From Anagrus nilaparvatae (taxonomy: Eukaryota; Arthropoda; Insecta; Hymenoptera; Mymaridae): DNA of 64,000 nt. The notes beneath the pieces are model-generated. The model did no database searches, was not told where the DNA came from, and saw nothing but the letters and a program-made list of their open reading frames with translations. The position numbers and the translations under genes are program-made. Location: the NCBI GenBank assembly GCA_022575985.1, contig JAKSXM010000132.1, positions 10,478,001-10,542,000 of the forward strand. The letters are read 5' to 3'. Of the stretch, positions 54,058 through 64,000 are shown in pieces (the first letter of the stretch is position 1; every line of letters starts with the position of its first letter).

Positions 54058-57000
54058 TTATTTAACATAGTTTTGAATATAAAATAATAATTTATCATAA
54101 AAAATTTTATCAGCATCCACTGCTGTAAGATAATCACAATGTGAAAATTCTGTTTCGTTTACATACAAATCAGGAAGTTTTGATGGCAATAGATTACTTA
54201 ATTTTTGAAAATCCTGAAAAATTAATTATAATTTCATCAAATAATTTCGTCATTTATTAATTTATAAAACCAAAAGTTTGAAATTAAAAAAATAAATTTT
54301 AGTAAGATAAGAAAACAAAAAATGTATGTCCACCCATTCACTAATAATAATTTACAATTTTTCTAGTGGTTTTGGGATTATCCTAGAGAAATATGTTTTT
54401 ACTGACCCTTTTTTCATAATATTCATCATTTTGATTCCAAACCAAACTGTTGAGAACTTCAATATTTTCTAATTTATATTTAGGTGGTTTAGAACTATTG
54501 TAAAATTTGTAGTTGTCATCTCCATAATCAAATTGTTGAAATTTCCCTGATACTACTAATTGTGCGTAGTGTTCTAAGTTTTTAAAGGATAATCCCGTTG
54601 GATTTGCTCTGATTATTCCAGGAACATAACGCTTTTAAGGTTATAAAAATTAATTTAGTAAGTGTTAACAACTTTTTCAATAATTATAATCCAGAACATT
54701 TAATATTTTCATAGTACATAACATAAATCAAGCATTTTTGCTGCAGTGTACCGTGAAGAAAAAATGAATAACAACGAATTTTCGTTTCCTCTTAACATAT
54801 GACTCATCTATCAATCTTTTAAATTTTACCATGTAAAAAAAGGATTAAGGATGTATTAACCAGTCCTATTTATTTATGAATTATTTAAAAAGTTTGAAAT
54901 ATTCCAAAACTCTTTATTATGTAAAAAACTAAACCGAGTTGTTAATTTTTTTCTTTCTTAATTTAAGTTACTTTACTATGAAAAAATTTTATCAATGTCT
55001 GGTATTGTAATTCAGACGATACCAAATTTAGCTTTTTTTATCTAATTTACCTTACTAGGTTTTTAAAATAACAATTAAAAAATTCTTACATCTATCTGAC
55101 TGGAATCCAATCTTGAAAAAAGATAAAAAAATTTTGAGCAAGTTTTTTGATCTATGAAAATTCTACAAAAATAAAACATATTCATTTGAAACAAAAATAA
55201 ATTTGGAATAAATTCACCAGTACCTAAAATCAACTATCAAAAAATATTAACACTAAAGTTAAATAAATCTTTAAAATTATTCTGTTAAATATAATTTATG
55301 TAACGTACCTTTAACAATTTTATAAAATAGGCACCGATTCGAAATGTTGGAATTTGTAAATTACCTAAAAATGCAATTGGAGACAAACTAAAAATTGCCT
55401 TTATTTTTGATGATATTTCAGGTTTTTCACTTGCGAGTACATAAGACATAGTTGTCCCCATGGAATGTCCAATGTAAATAATATTTTTGTTTGTAATTTC
55501 TGTTATGTAATCTATTACTGCTGGTAAATCATAAATTCCCATTTCATGAAAACTACAAAATAATTATAAAAAAAAAAAATAATTATATTAATTAAAAAAT
55601 TTTTTTTTGATACGATTTAAATTCATTGTAAGACCGGGTTTAATGTGGATAGATTCTATTTATTTCTTTGACTTATCACTACATGATTTATCTAAAGAAT
55701 ATGCAGAAAAATTTTAATAGATATCTATATAAGCATGCAAGCATTTATATAACTCATTTTTCGCTAAAATTATCTTTTAATGTTCTGGGCCTTAAATTTT
55801 AGATTTTTTGGCATGGGGTATGGAATAGTAGAATAGTAAAATGATAATAGTAGAATAGTATAATAATAATAGTAGAATAATAATAGTAGAGTAATAATAG
55901 TAGAATAACCCCATCACCCTATAAATCTACTAGATACAGTCAATGACGGGTAGAGCGAAGCTAATCATGTTGGGAAAAAGTCTCATTAATTTTTTAATTT
56001 TATGATTTTTAAAATTATTGAGTTTAATCTTAATGTGTAAATTTAAAATGTAAAATTATGTTAAGCATAGTTAGAACACTAACCAGGGGAGTGTCCAATG
56101 TTTGGGCAGCCAATTTGCTTGTAACATTCAGGACAGGTTGTGGTAGTTAAAAAAACATCTCCTATATCCTTAACATACCTAAATGGGCCTCCTGGGCCTA
56201 GTATGCTATAAGATAGGGGTTTATAGGCTATCTTCTAAATGACGCTGCTATCTGATCACTCAACTAAATACCTTCCAGTTGGCCTTATTTTTTTTGTGTG
56301 TCAGCTTTTGATCCCCATAAACCGCATTTTCTTATCAGTAATTCTCTTACCATTATAGTGAGTAAACCAAATGACCATATTTGGTCAAGAATGCCCAATT
56401 TTCAAATTGCTGCCATAATTGTAATTTTTCACCAAAATAGATTTTACAATTTTAAAAAATTTTTTACAAGCTTATATTTTTCAAAAATTCTTTACTCGTC
56501 TATTTTTGATCATTTGTTTGTGAGATATGAAAATTTAAAGTCAGAGTCCTGCTTCAAGGTTTTTTAATAAACGCTAATTTTAAGTACCATCTTTACAGAG
56601 GCATATCACGAAAATAACTAAATCAAAAGGAACGAGTAAAAAATTATGAGACCTATAAAACGCATTTGAGTTTTAACTCAAAATTTTAATTGCAATGTTT
56701 GCAGCCATTTAAAATTTAAAAACTAGTCTTTTTGACCAAATATGGCCATTTGCTTTACTGACTATAATGGTAGGACAATTGCTGATAAAAAATGCTTTTG
56801 ACGGAGATTAAAAGGTGATACTTACACGAAAAAAGTGAGACCAACCGGAAGGTATTTGGTTGACTTACAACTTTATTACCAAAGCTCCATTAAAGCCGCG
56901 ACAGAGATTGAAGATTTTGAGATCCTTCCTAATACCTAGATGGTATTATAAATTATCGCTTTCAAGGATCAATATTAAGACGCTAAGAGTGATGGACAAA

Positions 57001-60000
57001 AATATGCGTGGCTATATAAAAAAATTGATTATTCTACCAAAGGATATACCCATTGCTTATATTCATGCGAGTTGTAAAGTCGCGGGCATGGGTATACCAT
57101 CTTTAGCCACTACTATTCCATACCTCATTTATTCAAGGATGGAATCGCTTAAGGATTCAAGTTCAAGAATCGTGAGGAGTGTGACGGTGCTGATTTCAAA
57201 GATTGCTTGAAGACCTCAGTAAATAATAACTGGATTGATGCTAGTAGCAATGGTATTCCTGGTAGAGATTATATTCAGTGTCACCGAGTCAGGATTAACG
57301 CTCTCTTTTGTCCTACTAAGAGTAGAACAAGTAGACTTAAAAGAGCTAAGGGGTCAGACAGGTTATGTTGTGCTGGTTGTAATGCTATAGAGACAGCAAC
57401 ACATGTTGTACAGGTTTGCTTCAGAACACATGGAGGCAGCGACACGACGCAGTATCCAAAACTTTGGCTGCAGAACTAAGGCAAAAAAGTTGGAAGGTAA
57501 GCGAAGAAAACCGCATAATTACATCGGAAGGCCTTAGAAAACCATATATAATTTTTCAGAGGCAAAACGAGGTTTGATAATTGACATGCAAGTAGTAGGG
57601 TTCTATAAACCTTTGAATGAACTCCATATGAATAAAGCGAACAAATACAAGAAGGACGAGATTCGCATAGCAATAGCGAGTTAAAGGAAGATCCCCGCTG
57701 ATAGCATCAAGTTCACTTATTGTACGATATCTTATAGGGGTGTCTGGAGTCAAAGGTAACTTGAAGATCTTTTAAGCTTAGGCTTAACTAAAGGGTTCTT
57801 GGCAAAATTAACAACGATGGTGCTTCAAGGAATGCACACAAATCGGACGAGGTTCAATAGCACAACTTCAAGAATCCATTAAACCAGGAAAACAAGAATG
57901 TAGTATTAGAAGCTTCAAGTTACTAACAAAAGGAATGACAAATGCGTCAAGTCCGCAATGGGAAAAATAGCGGCATACTTCTAGCAATGCAGTATAATGC
58001 AGAAGAGTAGATTTAAAGAAGATCAGTTGATGAACTCTGATAGAGTATAAACAAAATGGGGAGTGTTTAGTGGGTAGCTGCCGAAAAAGGAGTAATCCCA
58101 CATTGTTCAGAACACCAGGTTCTGTTCGAGCGTAATGCATTCTCACTCCTCTGCCCGCATGCAAAAAAAAAAAAAAAAAAAAAAAAGTGGAAACTCCATA
58201 GTGACCATTTTGGAGATTGAATTATATACAATATACATTAAATAAAAATTATGAAATAACTAATTTAGAGGTAGTTTTCATCTTCTGTAATTAGTCTTAT
58301 AGCCCAATTAGGACTTGCAATTATTAAATTCCAATATTTTCTTACCCTTTCTTCAAAAAAAATCATTCAATTAGAAAATTTTAGTACTTCTTCCGAAATA
58401 TTCAGGTAGTTTATTTTCCTCGAAATAAGGCAGCTTTTTCTGAATTCACGCCCTAATTTAAATTTCTAAAAATGGATCCTTATGTAAATATGTTTCCATT
58501 TTCAGAATCTGAAGTCAAATTACGATAAAATCAAATGGGAACTCAATATTGTGGGTTAAAGTTAAACAATTTTTCTTTTAATTTTAAAATTTGAAAAAAA
58601 TTACTGAAAACAAATAATCTAATTCTACTTCTATTTAATAATTTTTTGCAATTTTTCATCCGCCATTCTAAAATCAAAAAAAGAAATGCATGCTAAAAAA
58701 TATGTCCTTAAACACACAAAAGATGAAAATTTAATGATTTTTCATCAAATATATGTCCTTTTTTATGTTATTTATAATGTTGAATAAGCAATGCGTCGAT
58801 TTTTTTCAGTGTCCAACTTTGACTCAAAATAGTGAGTTCACGGTAGATTTTATCTTAAGTTTCACATCAGATTCTGAAAATTGAGACTATTTTACACAGG
58901 GATACATTTTTGAAATATAAATATTGGTTTTAAAATTAATTTATTATGCGAAAGCAAAACGACACGTAGACATTTATTAGGTTTTCGCCTTTAGAAATAC
59001 CGGATTGGGTCCAAAAACTATAGGTATCATCAACTCGATCAAAAAAACTTAGTTTTAAAAAATGAAAGCTATCCGATTGATCGTTTGTGTTCTATCGTGA
59101 CCACAAGGTGTCGATTTTTGCATCCATTAAGGTAGAGCTCCGCTCTATAATTACATAGATGAAATCTTGCGCTTATAAGTTTGCCAGTTAAAAAATGAAA
59201 TATTTATAAAAGAGTCTAATTCCAGTAAAAATTTTGTCCCCAGGTTATGCCTGCAACATACTTTTATCAAATTGTAATGTGTAGTTATGTATCATCGAGA
59301 TATAATCTCGATGGTATGTATATTTGAAAAGGTGTATCCTCAATTTCTCAAAACCTACACAATTAATCAAAAATCCCTTGGAGTAAATTTTTAAAATTAG
59401 ATTTAGGTGTGGGTTTTCTATTATAAAGCGATTTTATTCAGTCGTTGCAAAAGAAATAAAAGAAAACTGGTTTAGGATATTACAAATTTAAGGGAGTAAA
59501 AACTAAAAATTTACAATTTTTTAAGATAAATTAATGCAAAAGGTATATGATAACTGAAAACCACCAAAAAACTTAATAAAATGGGTGATTGTACCTTAAA
59601 ATAAAAAGTCTTAGCTTTTTATATATCAGACCGGATTTTTTTTAGTGTGTAGTTAATTGAATTTGAAATTGCTCACCTGAAATTCCAAAATTTGTTGTCT
59701 TTTGCAGATAATATTTTATGTTTTCTTGAATAATAAGTACCTCTTGCATTTCCAAGCCATACATCATAACCACGATTATGCAAATAATAAGCTAGAATTT
59801 AAATAATAGCAATAAGAAACTTAAATTCACAAACAACAAACATGAAACATGTTTAAATTTATACTTTAAATCACCACTAGTAAGCATAAAATAAAAATTT
59901 CTATGATAACGATTGTCGTTTATATAAATTTAAGCTCCTAAAATCCTTATTATTCTAGAAACCTATATCGAACTTATTCTAATTTTCTAAATCAAAATTA

Positions 60001-60601
60001 TTTGAATTTCCTAAACTAAAATTATTCTAAGTCCTTAAAGCTGAATTATTCTAATTCCCTAAATCAAAATTATTTTTAGTACATTCGCCCCCCACCCACC
60101 CCCAAATTATATGCTTGAAGTATCCCTCTGCTTAGAAACATGTTTTATGTTAAAAAGTATCATTTTAAATAAAAAAACTTTATTAAAAACTAACGCAAAG
60201 AATTTTCTTTTTTATTAAAGACAAAAATAGACGAATCCATCAAAATACCATGTTGTAAGAATATAGGCTGGGCGTTTGAAACATTTGACGGAATACGAAA
60301 TATTGTCAACTCATATCCATCTTTGGTTGTAACTCTATGCGTTTCTAGTGGGTACTTATCCATATTTATAATGATTGGCTATAACATTAAAAGTAATATT
60401 TTAAATATTAAATAACTTTATAAGTTAATACTTAACTGTTCTCCAATTGTCATCTGGATTAAAATATTGTTTCACAGTATAAATCAGAAATGATTCAAAT
60501 TCCTTAAAATTTTTATAAAAATCTATTAAGTTTCCTGAAGTTAAATTTAAATTTTTAAAAATTAAAAATATTAAAAAAAAGTTTAAAATATTTATTTTCA
60601 T
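54058..60601 (-). CDS. Secreted acid-type lipase (lipase 3-like), third copy with a transposon-filled intron
   Basis: Seven exons on the minus strand: 60601-60437, 60378-60195, 59791-59677, 55552-55309, 55233-55090, 54631-54407 and 54213-54058. All phases agree, giving 410 residues. The signal peptide is [15 protein letters not shown]. Motifs: [43 protein letters not shown] with the catalytic Ser at about 185, [11 protein letters not shown] with the acid, and TEFSHCDYL with the catalytic His. Intron 3 is about 4.1 kb, against 78-200 bp in the two tandem copies, because it contains Helitron-like copy D, an R2-clade fragment and part of the GGCACGAT repeat. Coding sequence is undamaged, so splicing over the load probably still works, though a long A/T-rich intron with inverted repeats may reduce expression. 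The first ATG (60601) is used; a TTG further upstream is not a plausible start. Confidence 0.86.
55823..55908 (+). repeat. Short tandem repeat of AATAGTAGAAT-type units
   Basis: Irregular units of 9-15 bp built from TAGTAGAATA and ATAATAATAG, next to the right-end side of copy D. Confidence 0.7.
56262..56862. repeat. 600-bp foldback segment in copy D
   Basis: CAACTAAATACCTTCC near 56265 is mirrored by GGAAGGTATTTGGTTG near 56845, and the arms run inward for about 130 bp (GACCATATTTGGTCA near 56380; TTGACCAAATATGGCC near 56738). The 3' arm abuts the R2-clade fragment. Confidence 0.6.
56863..58184 (+). mobile_element. R2-clade non-LTR retrotransposon fragment outside rDNA
   Basis: 5'-truncated copy ending in a 23-base A run (about 58162-58184). 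Three overlapping frames with frameshifts encode, in order, the end of the RT thumb region ([20 protein letters not shown], then [15 protein letters not shown] and GMGIPSL), the Cys/His knuckle [18 protein letters not shown] with RTHG, and a restriction-like endonuclease domain ([34 protein letters not shown]). That order is diagnostic of the R2 clade. The usual PD of the nuclease motif reads PY here. R2 elements normally sit in 28S rRNA genes; no rDNA is nearby, and the surroundings are Helitron-like copy D. Confidence 0.78.
57207..57684 (+). pseudogene. R2-clade zinc knuckle and endonuclease remnant
   Basis: 57207-57479 contains [18 protein letters not shown]. One frame over, 57439-57684 contains the RHD block, the (P)YIIF block and LIIDMQVV, after another frame change near 57560. 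Stops follow each block, so no functional protein is made. Confidence 0.75.
59153..59600 (+). repeat. Partial copy of the GGCACGAT nested repeat beside copy D
   Basis: Begins ACATAGATGAAATCTTGC and continues with AAGTTTGCCAG and TTTGTCCCCAGGT blocks matching 28790-29000; it ends with a TTGTACCTTAAAATAAAAAG tail matching the right end of the repeat. Orientation is opposite to that of copy D. Confidence 0.6.
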
Positions 60602-61652
60602 AGTATTCAAAAAAAGTTGTAACTCGTTAGCTGTGTAATTGTGGCTAATAAAAAAAAATTAAAAAATGTTTTATATTTCTTTACATGCAATTTTCGAATT
60701 TTAATTTTAAAAAATTAATAAAGCCTTGAAAGTTAATTTAATAATTTTAATTAATGCAGTATCACGTTTGTGTACAAATAATTTAAAATTATTAAATATT
60801 TTTTATATAATACTTCAGTATTGTTTTAAATTTTTATTATATAATACATATTTGAATTATCTGAGTTAATACAAAAAAAAAAATAATGAAAAAATGAAAA
60901 TTAATAATATATTTTCAAATTGTAATTGTTTTTGTTTCGGCTCAAATTAAAAATGTAGCCCTGCATATTAGTGAACATAGTAAATAACGTAAAAAGTTTT
61001 TGTCTTTGCACTACAGCTCCCGGTACTCAAGTCTTTCCTTGGCCTATGACGCGAGCCTCTAGCCTTTCCGCGCGCAGATTTTTCTTAGAGCCTTACCAAG
61101 GCTTATACTTAAATTTTTCATCGCGCATTTGATAAGTTTTCTGAAAATCACAATTTTATTTTGTTTAATAAAATAACAAGGAAACTATAAATTTACTAAA
61201 TTCTAATAAAAAAGGTTTATTGTAAACTTATGTTATTTTGTGGAAATGTGAGATACTCAAACTTTTTTTAAAAGATTTGTTTCATTTTTTTGACTTTTAC
61301 AAGGTTCAAAAACCCAAAAAATAACTTCATAATTTCATCAATTTGATGACTAAATTCCAAAAAATTCTTTAAAAGTTTTCCCTTTTTTGAAAATTTTAAA
61401 AAAGATAAAATTGTTTTTTTGAATTCCATATGAAAAAAAAAATAATTTCTTGATTAAAAGAAAAAATTTAATTCAGTACTCCATCAAAAAATTTTAACAT
61501 AATATTGCCATATATAATACGATTATGCTCAATGCATTATAGTCGTAACATGATAAAATTTTTTTTCTGTACAGTAGCCACGAAAGTACGATTCCTGGCC
61601 GCTGCGCGTCCAAGGAAATCGAAATTTCTCGCTACTGTCACAGAAAAATTTT
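60602..61652. other. No recognised gene; upstream flank of the third lipase
   Basis: AT-rich, with a small less AT-rich patch at about 61010-61085. No exon was recognised. Confidence 0.4.
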
Positions 61653-61777
61653 ATACGGCCCTTGTCCATAAATAAAGAATGCCCCAAATCACAGTTTACC
61701 ATCCTCAGCTTCGCCTCGGAAGGTAATTTACGTGCGATTTGGGCCATTCTTTACTTTTCTGGACACGAGCCGTAAAT
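61653..61777. mobile_element. 125-bp hairpin element
   Basis: TACGGC, CTTGTCCA, AAAGAATGCCCCAAATC on the left faces GATTTGGGCCATTCTTTA, TGGACACGAG, GCCGTA on the right. A related half-site AAAGAATGTCCCAAATC is at about 63573. Confidence 0.65.
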
Positions 61778-64000
61778 ATACTATTAAGTTCAATAATATT
61801 TGTTACGAATCTGAAGTACTAATACCTGATTTAGGATATCAGCGGATTTTTCATCTTATTCTTTATCTCTTATCTATTAACGACATTGGATTTGTGTTGA
61901 GAAATTTATAAGTTTGCCTGTTTTGCATATCAGGATTCAAAACGAACGATTTTTTGTTTAAAAATGAATGCATTATTTTCAATTTATATTGTTTACGCTA
62001 TAAACTATTAGGACTATAATGAGGCACTTCTGAAAATTATGCACTTTTTTTATGGGGACTTAAATTCTCTAGATTAAAAAATACCAAAAAAATTGCATAT
62101 CGAGTTTATAAAACGAAGTTTAAGTTATGAAATCACTAGCCCAATAACAAGATTCATAATAGGCCTTGAAGTCTCTAAGTCTATAGTACTAAAATAGTAA
62201 TTTAGAAATTATTTAAAACAGTATCATTGGTGTTTTGACTCTAAAAAAAATTATTTTAAGCAGGGATCATTTCTCGCAGTTTCATTTTTTCAAAGTGAAC
62301 AAACGAATTCCATATAATTCCATATAATTTAAGATTTCCTTGTTTAAAACTCGATTTCCGCCAGCATATTGATTTATACGTGTCCTGGATGTCCACAAAA
62401 TTTTGGAACGTTAACGGCTGATCTGCAATTTAAATATTTTATCTCCAAAAAAAATCTAAAAAAGAAAAGAAAACTATTTTTTTTCATTTAATTAGAAATA
62501 TGTACCCAAATAATTTTTTATCCGTAAAAAGCAGCCTTTTATTTCTCTGTAAATTCCGAAACATCAAAATCATTTTTTTTTAGGAAATAAAAATTGGACT
62601 TAACATCTTTTTTAGATGAATTTGAGTAAAATCTTAAATTGACGATAACTTGGCTAAATTTAATCGTAAAAAGAAAAGTTTTTTTTTCTTTTGTTCAGAT
62701 TTTTTACCTATTTTTTTAAAATTTTATTTACCTAAAAAGTTATTTCGAAAATTCGGGGTAGCTCAGATAGGAAAAACACGATTTTTGACTTAAAAGTGGC
62801 AAATCTTTTTGGCATCCATCGCCTATTTCATGTTCACGTATTTTTTTTGTATTCTATAGGGTTTAAACTACCAGAAAATCATGGTGGCAGTCGCGGCCTC
62901 GTCAATTTTTTTTTCTTTATTTTTGGTGCTCATAAAACGTACTTTCCTGTAGAAATGCACATAATGCATATAACCACTCCAGTTGTGCGTATGTAACAAT
63001 CATAATCTGACAACTCACGTTCAAATCCGATTGCTGGCAAAAATGTTTTTATTTTCTTGATTAAATAATTTATTGAGCAAAATTTTTATTTTAAAATAAA
63101 AATATTTTAATTAATTTAACAAAAGAAAACAAAACTGGGTGTTACTAGTCCTCAACACGTACAAATAGAATTTGTTACCTGGCGCCTTTGTAGGATATGC
63201 AGCTGGATGTTTTCTGAAGCTTTTTGCGCCTTCAAACCCGAACTGTATAATTTCAATTTAAAAAGGTTAAATAAAAGTACTATATAAAAGAGATTTTTTC
63301 TAAAATTATCTGAGTCAACCCAATGTCATTGAAACTATTTATTTTACATGATTTTTATATTTTTGCATAAAAATGTTTATTTCTTGAAGCACCAATGCAC
63401 TGAATGAAATTTTTTTTTCTTGAAATTGAAAAATAAAATTCTGAATTTAATAAACCAAAAAATTTTTTTAAAATTTTAATTCTTTTCAGAAAATAATCAA
63501 AATTGAAATGTTGAAACAAAAAAATTTTATAAATAGCATGAAAAAATTATATTTTATCCATGGGCGTAAGAAAAGAATGTCCCAAATCGTATAATATAAA
63601 TTTATTAACGTACGATCTAGAACATTTTTTATTTTTACTAAGTGAACATTTTTACTAAGTGAAAATTTTTACGCCCTTGGTTAATAATGTACAATGGTTT
63701 TATATTTTTTTATATTTTATACAAAAATAAAGATAAGCGTAGTTTAGGCAGTGTCAAATCAAAAAAAGCTTTTTGGAAGAGAAAGGGGCTAATAAATTTG
63801 TTAGATTTTAAAATAATAATACCAAATAATAAAGAGCAATACGAGCGAAAGAAATTTAAAAATGGCTATCTATACCATACGAGAGGGTACTAGAGGCAAA
63901 GGGATCGTGATATTTAAATTAAGAAAACTCAGGGTCAAGCGTGAGCTGGTATTCTCCTCTAGCTAAGAAAAAACTTGAGGGGACAACTAGTTCACGCACA
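61778..64000. other. No recognised gene
   Basis: AT-rich with short chance frames only (for example 62796-62996 and 63687-63893), without family features. The last 100 bases are less AT-rich and might begin another element or gene. Confidence 0.4.

Larger units (their letters stand above)
55930..59148 (-). mobile_element. Helitron/Helentron-like element, copy D, reversed
   Basis: The reverse complement shows the left end TATAGAGCGGAGCTCTACC at 59148 and the right end GCTTCGCTCTACCCGTCA, then TATCTAG, at 55930. Interior blocks match B and C, for example the region encoding AAGAAAGGGTAAGAAAATAT at about 58335-58360. It is more diverged than B and C and is interrupted by a 600-bp inverted-repeat segment and an R2-clade retroposon. 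It sits in intron 3 of the third lipase gene in the same orientation as the gene. Confidence 0.7.

Noticed and set aside
62796..62996. 66-codon frame
   Set aside because: No family features, low complexity, and no neighbouring exon.

Overview
Eukaryotic nuclear DNA, most likely from an insect. The support is strong AT-richness, short spliceosomal introns, R1- and R2-clade non-LTR retrotransposons, acid-lipase-type genes with signal peptides, and dense MITE, foldback and Helitron-like content. The order cannot be fixed from the sequence; a hymenopteran is only a guess. No bacterial or organellar genes, rRNA genes or CRISPR arrays were seen.

Layout. 1-5 kb: a Helitron/Helentron-like element (copy A) carrying a dead CR1/Jockey-type reverse transcriptase. 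5-17 kb: remains of minichromosome maintenance (MCM) helicase genes: an MCM6-like pseudogene split by a GC-rich R1-clade retrotransposon and joined to a lipase fragment, an MCM2-like C-terminal pseudogene, a decayed R1-like copy, a field of short imperfect palindromes, and an MCM5-like C-terminal pseudogene. 18-26.3 kb: one apparently intact ten-exon MCM3-like gene (690 codons) that lacks the usual C-terminal tail. Its first intron holds a 4.3 kb foldback element. The same short palindromic motif recurs in its introns and 3' flank.

27-46 kb: two nearly identical 4.8-5.0 kb Helitron/Helentron-like elements (B and C) flank two intact tandem lipase genes (409 and 412 aa, minus strand). 46-50.5 kb: remnant of another lipase gene, broken by element C and an LTR-type element. 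54-60.6 kb: a third intact lipase gene (410 aa, minus), whose third intron has swollen to about 4.1 kb by insertion of element D, itself invaded by an R2-clade fragment. 60.6-64 kb: no recognisable gene.

Main points. (1) Four of the six MCM2-7 subunit types are represented within 21 kb, three as wrecks and one intact. (2) The iteron-like palindromes are found, by eye, only around the MCM5/MCM3 part. (3) The Helitron-like family has asymmetric terminal inverted repeats and carries a C2H2 zinc-finger remnant. (4) The R1-clade and R2-clade copies share a similar 3' tail. All exon coordinates were read by eye. Where reading phases could be checked across every junction (MCM3 and the three lipases) they are consistent.
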